Assembly: GCA_964023205.1 (NCBI GenBank)
Contig: OZ026842.1
Coordinates: forward strand, 33,678,992-33,742,991
Direction of reading: 5' to 3'
Source of the DNA: Lutraria lutraria
Taxonomy: Eukaryota; Mollusca; Bivalvia; Venerida; Mactridae
Length of the DNA stretch: 64,000 nt
Made by a program: the position numbers and the translations under genes. The notes beneath the pieces were generated by a model that was given only the letters and a program-made list of their open reading frames with translations, had not been told where the DNA came from and did not search any database. Positions 1-10,300 of the stretch are shown here, in pieces; the stretch's first letter is position 1, and each line of letters begins with the position of its first letter.

Positions 1-162
1 ATGCCTATTACAAAGCATTGTATCGTAAGAAACAAAGTTCTATGACCAAGAGGTGTAAGGTACTCCATACCCAAATTGCAAAGTGTGTGTTCTGGGCTCA
101 AATCTCACTCAAGCCACATCTTGGGGTAATTTAATCATTATACACCTCTTAAACTGTAAATT

Positions 163-252
163 GGTTAAAACAGGGATGATACACATGTAATAAAGCACCC
201 CTGGTTAAAACAGGGATGATATACATGTAATAAAGCACCCCTGGTTAAAACA
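163..252 (+). repeat. 40-bp direct repeat, two copies plus a start
   Basis: The unit beginning GGTTAAAACAGGGATGAT starts at 163 and 203 and begins again at 243; the two full copies differ by about one base. Confidence 0.9.
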
Positions 253-314
253 ATACAGACATACAGATCCTTAATTCACAAGCTCTATAATGCCTCTGTT
301 CTAAAGTAAACTCA

Positions 315-522
315 TTCCTTCCGAATGAAAAATCCCGGAGCAGTTCACCTAACCATTGTTCCTTGGAAGAACCAGTACTTGATTCCCATCCCCCGTAAGC
401 AAGTGCCTTTTTCTCATAAAGAGACATGGTCGGTAGTGGGCCAGAAACCATGACCTTCTATCAGTAAGAGGTTACAGTGATTTGAAGTCAGCAACCTTAA
501 CCACTCGAGCACGGAGGCGGGT
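315..522 (-). mobile_element. tRNA-derived SINE (family A)
   Basis: On the minus strand it shows a tRNA-like head (box A GTGCTCGAGTGG), a degenerate box B region, ACCGACCATGTCTCTTTATG and a body ending in AGGTGAACTG. It is the same family as the copies at 30201, 31552, 43182 and 61745. Confidence 0.8.
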
Positions 523-2725
523 TCTATAGACATAAAATCAAACAGAAGTCAACTGAATGTGCACTATTTAATTTACAGTGAACCATTCCCATCGGTTTAT
601 TGACAAAATTATGTTCATACAATCAGAGAATTACAAGTAAGTTATAAAATGTACAAAACTATACAAAATTATAATACATACCCCAATCGAATGACAAAAC
701 CTTGCTCTCGTGCATTTGATGAAAATCCGTGGTAAGCGTTTATTGTCATTTTTCGAAAATACGAATATTCTTATAGGTGTGCATAACAAAATAACACAGG
801 TATTCATAGACGAATAAGGACAAGAATTCTGATAAGAGATGTAAGCGCCATACTTGTTGACATTAACTGATATCACATTTTATTATGTCCGTGTTTGACG
901 GTCGATAAAATATGTTTGCGATAACAATTAATGATTCATACGTATCCGCATGGACGAAACTAATTCGTTTGGTTTCCTGAACGTTTCTGTATAGAAAAAG
1001 TGGATCTATGTGACTTAATTAGTACAACTAATTAGACTGTGTCACGGTGACGGCAAGACACTTTTTTGACTTGGCCCCGTCCCGTACAGGAGAGGATGCA
1101 TGGTCTTTTCGAATTCGTTATGGAATCGGCCAACCGATAGCCGAATATGTTAGACTATTTTGTGGCCATAAATGCATCCACTGAATTCATTATATAAGCG
1201 CAATGATAAAAGATTCCCTTGAACAAAATGACATCCGAATAAACTCCATTTGACAATAAAAACACACTTTGTCTTTAAATGTTGTTCATATGTATGAATT
1301 CGATGCTGGACAGAACTACAGACAGTCGTGTATGCGATATTGCATGATTAAATACACTTAAAAAACGGACACAGCTGGATTGGTTATATAATGATTGCAT
1401 CAAACGAGTATTCGGATATAACTTCGGATATAAATGATATCTCACACGCATCATACATGAATGTAATGCAGACAAAACATATAGATTAAAAATAAATTCA
1501 TATACGCGTTATGATAAAGGCAAATGGGTAATCTCCCCTTATTTCTTTTTCAGGGTCGTGCCATCATCGGGGGAAATTATATAGCCGTGACTAAAATGGT
1601 ACATGTAATAACAATGCATATGTATTATCAAAATAATTGTCCAATTGGTATAATATTAACAAACTCAATGAAACATGTGATTAATTACAAACTTCTCTAA
1701 ACAACAATGAAAAAAAAACACGTATACGTATCAAACTACATGTACACATGGAATATTTTTGTATCCCACTTCCACACGGTATAACCGGATGAATGCCCTA
1801 CAGAGTGATGACTACCCAACAGAGGTAAACACCGATGACGGGTGAGTAGTGGTGTTATATTTCTTACCAGCAATTCTCGAATTCGGGCTTTCTTTTGGAT
1901 CTAAGGATATGTGAATGACCACGAAGGTTGAAATGAACTATTCAAACAGTCTCGCATGCTATCTTTGTTGAATAAAGCTGATAGCGCCTGTTTATACACG
2001 ACACGCAGAAAATAATGCTCAAATCTCACATTTATTGCCCGAAATTAAACAGTTTGCGATAGTTTTGAACTATTTAACCTCACAGATCTAACGAAATATC
2101 ATCTATGAACAATTATGTAAAGTTACAACTCTGTCCATGTTCTTAAACCGATGTTTGACCCTTCCAAAGAGACCCTAGTATGCGCAAAAATGATGACGTT
2201 TACCGCCGAGGAGATTTTGAGAGGATGACGTGAACGACAGATAATGAAAAAATATGGATGACGTTCACGGCTGAGGAAAAGAATTAATGAAATTGCCATT
2301 TTGCGCAGTTTCAATCGTTTTTTACCCGGTAAAGCATGGAATCTTTGGAAATGTACATGTCAATGAGCATTTTTCAACAGAAAGTGTTGAATAGGATAGC
2401 CTAACACGTATATTATTCATATACGTTATGTACATTTATTCAATATATACCGTCATTCTAGTTACTGTAGTCACTCGAAGAATCTATGACATTTGCAAGA
2501 CAAATCTTTATCAATTTGAATGTAAAGATTCTGAAATCTAGTCATATATTTTCAGCCTAGTTCCGTTCCGACATTACATACATACTCATCATACTATCCA
2601 ATGTAATTTAAATGGTAAGTGAAGCTAATCAAGACTATTCCGTCATTTTACTGTCATTTAAACAAGCTTCCCGTAATACCGTTTTTAGACGGTAAAGTGT
2701 TAAACGCTTGTATACGAGTCTATAT

Positions 2726-2805
2726 ATCGAGGGTTCAACGCAACAGTGTCGTAACTCATATTGAAATGAGAACAAGTTACAACAGTGTTGCGCTGAGCCC
2801 TCGAT
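2726..2805. repeat. Imperfect hairpin
   Basis: Left arm begins ATCGAGGGTTCAACGCAACA; the right arm ends GCGCTGAGCCCTCGAT, its near reverse complement, around a small loop at about 2763. Possibly a small fold-back element. Confidence 0.65.
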
Positions 2806-3248
2806 ATGCTCATCTGTTTGTTTGATCGTTGTGTCGATTTTAATTCAACAAATCTTGATTCCGTTATCTTTGACTGTGCATGTGTGTTGGATTTAAACTG
2901 ATTACATCTCGGAGCTCTAGAAAATATAATGCATGTGAATTAACTTGCTCGCCATCTCTTTTAAGTATTTATGGTAAAAAAATATAAAAAATACTTGAGA
3001 ACATCGTGTGGAAAAAAATATTGGAAATTGAACTAAAATTCCATTAAAAAAGCTGCCGTGAAATGATATAGAATTATTTGTCGGTAGATATCTTGTTGTA
3101 TAGCGCCAGTATGAGTGAAAGGAATTCGGATGTTTTCTTTGACTGTGTTGCTGGATGCTCGACCCAGGGGGGTTAGCACGTTATCATATATACATATACA
3201 TTAAATAGCTCTACCAAATGGTCCGTTGACAGTTACAGTTAATTAATA

Positions 3249-3742
3249 CGGGGAAGTCAAAGACCGGGGCCCGCAGAGCGGGTCCCGGGCTTTGGCCTTG
3301 CCCGGCTATAGACAATGCGTACGTTAGAAAAGGTTCAATGTGAATTAAAACAATTTCAAATGTGATTACCTATCGCCGAAAATCTCATTTCCAAATCATG
3401 GAGGCCGCCATTTTGGCCGCCATTTTGTTTGTAACAACTAATTAAGCTCTCGTTCTCGTGTTGGCATATTTTTTACATCGTAATATAATTAATCACTTAT
3501 ATAAATGTATTCCTATCTGTTTACAAGAAAAATAAAGCAAAATATTCAAAGTTTTTAAAAAAGAAGCTTTAGTTAAAACATACGAACGCTTTGGTTAACT
3601 TTGTGAAAAGCGTCTGCATAAATTTAGTGTGCGCATAAACGCTTGACAGGAAGTAGAATGACGTCACTTTTTGTTTATGCAAGGTGCTCGACCAATCTCT
3701 ACCTAGAGTTGTCGTTCCTTTCCAATATACTCGACTTCCCCG
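3249..3742. mobile_element. Probable TIR element (MITE) with GC-rich hairpin
   Basis: Starts CGGGGAAGTCAAAG and ends CTCGACTTCCCCG, giving an inverted repeat of about 10 bp. Next to the left end is a GC-rich stem (GGGGCCCGC / GCGGGTCCC) unlike the AT-rich surroundings. No coding capacity; target duplication not clear. Confidence 0.5.
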
Positions 3743-4487
3743 TTCCATAGGCTTAGCCTATTTTCATATTACAATTAATTAATTGAAATATGATTAACAA
3801 AAAAAAAATGAAAAAGAGACAAATATGACCCCGTTCAAATGATGCATTCACTCAGGTAGTTGTATTAGAGGTAGATGCAACTAAAAATCCGGTCGAAACA
3901 CTTGTCGTTATCCACGTGCGCATGCGCAGTCGCATTAAAAGAATGGACATATAGTAAACTTTTATTGATTTATGCCGTATCAATACTTATCTTCGGAAAA
4001 TATTTATGGTATAGTGTAATAGTTAAGTACTTTGAGATTAAGCATGCATGAATAATTTTGATGTATCGTCTTGTAATTAGGCTAAATTAATGGGAAAAAG
4101 TTCGACATTGCCGATCGAGTATTTTGAAAAATGGCGGAAAGACGTGAATAAGTGGTAAATTGGTGCAGAACAGGCGTAAAGACCGATGTATGCATTTGTT
4201 CAAAATCAATGTTTCTCAATGATTGATACATTAAAGAATCATCTGCATTGATTTGTAAGGCGATTTTGTTGACAATGTTTCCTCTGTGTAGTTGTGAAAT
4301 TTCTCTAAAAAGGGGTCGAGTTGACAACTTTTAAAAAATGTATGCCTCTTACTGCGACATACATGAAGTGGTTTTCCTCACTTCTTATACCAAAAATGAT
4401 ACTGGGAACACTTACTGCACACAATCTTCTGTTACTTCCAATATTTATTAAATGTTTTGGTGAAAAGATAATGATCATTTAACTAAA

Positions 4488-4850
4488 ACATGTACACAAT
4501 GTCGGGCATTTTTTTCACCACGGCGCGAAAAACGAACAAAAAAATCTCATTAAACTCGTCATTTCTCGATCAATTTATAAGATAGGGAAACCAATAAGTA
4601 CATTTCTAAAATCAGCTATCTTTCAGCTTTTTAACATGGTTACTTAAAAAACAATCGGTTAATGATTGACAAAAACGTGACAATTTTATTTGAACATGTA
4701 CACAAAGTCGGGCGTGTTTCCACCACGGCGTGATAAACGAAAAAAAATGAATCTCATTTAACTCGTCATTTCTCGATCAATTTTTAAGATAGGGAAAAAA
4801 TAAGTACACTTCCAAAATTGGCTATATTTCAGCTTTCTAACAAGGTTACA
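4488..4850 (+). repeat. Diverged direct duplication, period about 205 bp
   Basis: A segment of about 155 bp starting ACATGTACACAATGTCGGGC at 4488 recurs from about 4694, with shared blocks such as CTCGTCATTTCTCGATCAAT and AAGATAGGGAAA. Confidence 0.8.
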
Positions 4851-5316
4851 TTTAAAAGAATTAGTCCATGATTAATAAAACAACAGCCACTTTAATAACA
4901 GGCGTATAATACTCTCCCGCTATGCTACGGTACTACATCGCTAAAACAATAGGATATCGATTAATTATTGATAATCTATACACCAGCTAGGCGACGACAC
5001 CTTATGTTAATACATATACGATTATCGAGGAAGTTGCATCTACCGTTAATACAACTACTACTGATTCACTCGATCTGGATCTCAAATAAATTTGAGCATG
5101 AATTATATAGTATATACTAATACACTGTAAATTTATTTTATATTGACTTACTATATTAGGAAGAATTAAAATACATTTCAGCAACGAATGATAATAACTT
5201 GAGAGTAGCTCAGCTGTGATAATACCATTATTGTCTACATATGTGACCGGGTCGTAGGGGCTGGGGGAATTGGTCAATATTGGGGATTTATATATCTGTA
5301 TTGGGGATAGCTATCT

Positions 5317-5330
5317 CCCCCCCCCCCCCC
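5317..5330 (+). repeat. Poly-C tract
   Basis: Fourteen consecutive C. Confidence 0.95.
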
Positions 5331-5808
5331 TGAAACAATACTATATCCCCTCTGATATCAGACATAATAGCTAAAATTAGCCCTCTCAATCTGAACTTGG
5401 TTCTTATGAGCCTGTGTGAACAAAAAGTATAAATTGTATAGTTCTTTTACCAAAGACCTATACTTTGTATAGTATAGGTCGATAAGCATTGACACGTTTT
5501 CCGGGCCGTGTGTCATCCGGTCTACTCTACTTTCGATATCCCGTATGAATGTTACGGACTGAATATCAAACTCAAATATGATTCAACATAAATACCGCAG
5601 GCGATCTCGATTTTAACTTAATTCATGTATTGATTAATTGTAATGCTCAATTATTAGTCTGAATAAAATCAAAGTAAATATTTGAAGCAAATGAAATCCA
5701 AGCCTCGTTGTTATTTAATTTCGAAACTAACAAATATCATTCGCTTCCTTTCAAACTCTCTTTCGGTTTTAATGGCGGATGTTGTTGGTGCATGCCTTTT
5801 CACCAATT

Positions 5809-5816
5809 TATAAATA
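5809..5816 (+). promoter_or_regulatory. Possible TATA box
   Basis: TATAAATA, 1.4 kb before the coding start; a possible donor (GAGGTAACA) lies at 5859. In AT-rich DNA such matches are common, so this is only a candidate for the missing 5' exon. Confidence 0.15.
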
Positions 5817-6356
5817 TGCATTCGTTGATTTTGCTGTTTTATTGTGTCATATTGTGAGGTAACATATCATATTTGAAATAATTTATATTTAATATTTGAA
5901 ACACCACGAATTGATAAACATTACAATGTTTTTCTGTTTGTTAACTAGGTCAACTTTCGTATTCGCTAGCTTCAGAATAGACTTGGCAAGGACATTCGTG
6001 TTTGTGCTGTTTTTTATCATTCTACTTTGCGCACGTCTGTGATTTTCTACAACTATTCGAGCTACTGATACAGTGAGAGTGGAAGTTGGCTCATTTATTT
6101 ATTAAAAGAAGTTTGTTGTTAGAATATTCTATCTGAAACCGCAATATGATGACTTACGCGATGCGCGGTCACGTGGTCAAATTATTTCAAAACGAGGCGG
6201 TGATAAGGAAAGTAGCACCAAAATACCTAAACAGAAAGTTGAGATTAACCAAAGAATAAAGCATTAACGCGCTTACGTCTTCTACATGTATACATACAAC
6301 AAAGTATTTGTGTATGTAAATTATAGAAAACAAATCTCTATCGTGACTAAATGTGT

Positions 6357-6373
6357 GAAATGAAAGTGAAAGT
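6357..6373 (+). promoter_or_regulatory. ISRE / IRF-element-like site upstream of the IRF gene
   Basis: Reads GAAATGAAAGTGAAAGT: three GAAA cores, including GAAAGTGAAAGT, which fits the IRF-binding pattern GAAANNGAAANN exactly. It lies 834 bp before the first coding exon, in the promoter or in the first intron depending on where the undetected 5' exon is. Autoregulation is an inference. Confidence 0.5.
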
Positions 6374-6529
6374 AATATGATAATGTAGCTAGTCTGGGCA
6401 TTCATTTCCTATTCCATTCATGATTTCATTATTCCCTGATTGGATAATTTCTTTGCATACTATACTGATAAAATATTAGTTTTTCTATTCATTTTTGAAA
6501 ATTTTGTTAAAACACTTGTTTATGTGAAT

Positions 6530-6707
6530 CAGGGTTCTCAATAACAGCTAGCAGGCTGCAGGCCAATGTAGCCGCTTAGAAATGTGTTTGGGCCTGTTAG
6601 GAATCTCAAAGTTCATAAAATATTGCTAGAAAATGCCCAGACCCCCTCTAGCAGGCCTGTTAGTCTAGCTTTTGGGCCTGTTGGCCACAAACTTATTGAG
6701 AACCCTG
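6530..6707. mobile_element. 178-bp hAT-like MITE
   Basis: Terminal inverted repeats CAGGGTTCTCAATAA / TTATTGAGAACCCTG, flanked by GTGAAT on both sides (6524-6529 and 6708-6713). The CAGGGTTCTCA terminus resembles hAT elements, although hAT target duplications are usually 8 bp. No open frame. Confidence 0.75.
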
Positions 6708-7190
6708 GTGAATAATTTTGCACAGAAAGTCAAATGACCATCAAAGTTATCAACTAAAGTAGATTGATATCTGACTCAATAAAAGCTTGTGAAACTGTTC
6801 ATATTCTGAATTTCTGAACATTCTATTTTACCACTTGGTTCGACAAACTGTAGTTGATAGTGAGGTTTTCAATCAAACAGTGACAACTCATCCTCTAATT
6901 GTTCATAATTATGGCAATGTGTTATTCAAATTCTACGTTTATATAGATGTAAATTAATGCATGTTAATTTATAAATTCAAATGTATTAGATTTAGAACAA
7001 AACGAATGGGGAAAAAATGTTACCAATTCAAGCCAGGTTCAAGTAATGTTGATAAAAATGACCTGAGTAGACTAATTTAGACAATCTTCATTAAGAATAA
7101 GAATCTCAAATTATCTGTCTGAATTATTCCATTTTTATGTGTATGGTGTGTGATCAATGTGCTTTGAACTATTTTTTTACATTGTTTCAG

Positions 7191-7368
7191 GTGATAATGG
7201 ATGATCCAGAGTCTCCAGGTCTTGTCACTGATGGCCCATCTCAACCTCGGATTACAAATCGAGCTCAAGGTGGAGCTAGAAGTGACAAGACCAGGTTTAT
7301 TAGACCTGTTGAGAGGCAACGTATGAGACCATGGCTAATTGGTCATCTCGATGAAAATGATATTCCAG
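7191..7368 (+). CDS. Coding exon 1: start codon and first part of the IRF domain
   Basis: A pyrimidine-rich acceptor ending in TTTCAG at 7190 precedes the exon, so at least one 5' non-coding exon should lie upstream. ATG is at 7197; the reading frame stays open for the 6 nt before it. The exon encodes a 42-residue N-terminal tail rich in Pro, Ser and Arg, then RMRPWLIGHLDENDIPG with the first IRF tryptophan (residue 46). The donor GTAAAT at 7369 leaves phase 1. The frame is also open upstream of the acceptor, back to an ATG at 7137, but that text crosses the polypyrimidine tract and looks intronic. Confidence 0.9.
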
Positions 7369-10300
7369 GTAAATACATGGTCGATATTATTACCCAAAGT
7401 TTTCATTCATACTGGAAAGTGAAATTAAGGATTTTTTACCCTATCTATGAAGTTTGGTATCTAATACTATTGATGATCTTTTCTGTTCATGAACCCTTAT
7501 CCTGCTGAATTTCCTGAATGGACTTGTCCAACTTCCAATTCAGAACAGTCCATTATCAATTTAAAGGATGTTACAATGAAAGCATAGAAGTTAGTCACCC
7601 AGCAGTAAAGTGCCTGGTCAGATGTCACGAGCGTGTCTACTGGCCTGATCCTATCCTAGTGTTATAAGCTTTGCAGTATGTTTCAGCATTGTAAGGGTTA
7701 ATGTTACCTGCAATCTATTTACTTGCAGGACTGGTGTGGCAAGATAGACGTGACAAAATCTTCCGAATCTCATGGAAACATGCAGCTAATCAATGTTTCA
7801 ATATGCAAAAAGATACCAACTTGTTTGAGAGATGGGCGATTCATACAGGTAACAATTATTACTTTATTTTCTTACATCTGGATTTTTTATCCATTTATAA
7901 ATTTCAGGAAGTTGAATCATGCTACAGTGTTATCTGCTAGTAAATATAGTAGTATCAACTGTCTAACATGTACAGCTCTTTCCATGGTTCAATCAGCTTA
8001 GATATAAATTCTACTCATAGTTCAGCTCCAATTCGTGATGCTCTTAATAAAGCTTTATTGCTATAAAAATTTAAAGCTCTTTTGTAATATTGTTTTTGGA
8101 AAAAAATCCTTACCTTACCAACCCTATTTGTAATTCATGAGCAAGTTATGAGAAACAGACAATTTTTTTAAACCTAGATGTTTTTGTATTATATATAATT
8201 CATATATATTTTACTATTATTTGGCAAATTATAATTTACATGTATTCTCAGAATGTCATTCGAATTATCGGAATATGACTCTGGCATTACTCGATGATAG
8301 CTTCAAGCCTTTGTGTGGTTATTTGAAAGTTTTTGTTTTATCCTAGGGAGACATCAAGATTCAGACCACAAACGCTGGAAGGCTAACTTCCGCTGCGCTT
8401 TGAACAGTCTTCCAGATGTATCAGAAATGAAAGAATTTGGTGTAAAGAAAGGAAACAATGCATTCAAGGTCTACAGGTTTCTGAGTGAAAAAGAAATTAA
8501 ACGTAGCAAGGAGACTAAACAGAGAAAGAAAAGAGGTACAAATTAAGTGGCAAAATGATTTATATTGTATGCTAACAGTTACCTAAGTAGTCTTCATGAA
8601 AAATTGTTTCAAGCACTTGATTTGGTCTACCCGAGAAAATGCGAACTTTACAAAGGACCAAATAAACTTTAAATGGACCAAAATTTAAAAAAATATATAT
8701 ATTTTCACTGAAGTAAAAAAAAACTCATTTTCAAGGGTGATTAAAATATTTCATTACTTGTTCTGAATTATCACTTGAAAATTTACTGGACCATCTGGCT
8801 ACTGACTTTTTAGCTCACCAGAGCACGAATGTGCCCTGCGTCCATCGTGCGTCGTTCGTCGTGAAGCGGCGTCAACTTTTACTTAAAACAACATTTCCTC
8901 CTACACCGCTATTCCGATTGCAACCAAACTTTGCTGAAATGATCCTTGGGTGGACCCCTTTCAAAATTGTTCAAAAAATTAAATTTCATTAAAAACTCTG
9001 GTTGCTATGGCAACAAATAGAAAAAACTTAAAAAATCTTCTTGTCCAAAACCACAGGGCCTAGAGCTGAGATATTTGGTATGTAGCATTGTCTAATGGAA
9101 CTCTACAAAGTTGGTCCAAAGGGTCAAAATTTTCACAATGAAATCTGCAAAAGAATCCTACAAGAGCAAGTCAATGACAATTTAAGGATGGTTTGATTTG
9201 TGGTTTGCTTCAATTATCAAATAAGAATCCAATCACCCTTGCTTCTTGATACAGTGATTTTACTGATTGCTGGAATACTTAAAGTTTTGATCAACTGTGT
9301 AGTGGTACAATTGTTATATGATTGAAAAGAAAAAATATCACTAATAAAAACTTGCGTCCACTGGCCAGAACCTTGCGTCCAAGTAGGAAAAAGTTGGCAT
9401 CCCCCAAAAACTATGTCAAATAATGCTTTACTGGCTAAATGATGAAGTAATATGTGAGTATGGTAATTATTTCAGAACCACCTGACTTTGAAGATGATGA
9501 AGACATGACAAGTGTTAAGGTAGGTTTTGTATGATTATATTATTTGTTACCATGGTAAATGATACAAAGTACTAAAATTTTTCAGTTGTTTATTTACACA
9601 GAAGTGTTGAACTGAAATTTCCTCTGGTTGCCAAGCATGAATTTTGTTCATGTATTTGATGTTATCATAATTATTATAAACTGTGATAAACTTATGAGAT
9701 AATTGATGTAAATTGTTCAAGTCACTTGTATTGTCATTACACATCTTAATATGTATAAACGACATGAGGGGGTGGGGGTAGGGAAATGATATATAGTAGC
9801 CACAAAGTCAGGTTTGTCAGTATTTCATATAGTTCCAGATACTGAACTACAGCATATACATCAGTGTAATGATTCTTTTCTATCTTTCAGGAAGAAGTTG
9901 ATGACAGTTTTACAAATGGTTTGTACTTCTTACCTAAGTATCATATTATTTAGTTTCTGTCATTGGTTTTTATACCCCGCAAATGAAGTTTGAGAGGGGG
10001 TATATTGGAGTCACTCTGTCGGTCGGTCTGTCCGCATAAAATATCACAAGTTTGAAGAACTACTTCCACATTCTTTAAGCAATTGCAATGAAACTTGAAA
10101 TATATTATCACCATCAAGTGTAGATGTGCAAGACTCTGTGGAGCAAACTACTTCCACATTTTTAAGGGATTCAATTGAAACTTGAAATATTTAATCAATA
10201 TGAAATGTAGATGTGCAAGACACAATTTTCATGCCCAGTGATCCACTCATTGCAGTGTTATGTCCCTTTGAACTTAGCCGTATAGTGCACTATCACATTC

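Larger units (their letters stand above)
1..2700. other. Upstream DNA without supported genes
   Basis: Contains the 40-bp tandem repeat and a SINE near its left end (listed separately). At 2180-2265 three GATGACGT (CRE-like) motifs occur within about 80 bp. Short open frames here have no recognisable domains. Confidence 0.6.

Noticed and set aside
7137..7196. Upstream ATG extending the IRF frame
   Set aside because: The extension runs through a polypyrimidine tract and acceptor AG; the splice signal explains it better.
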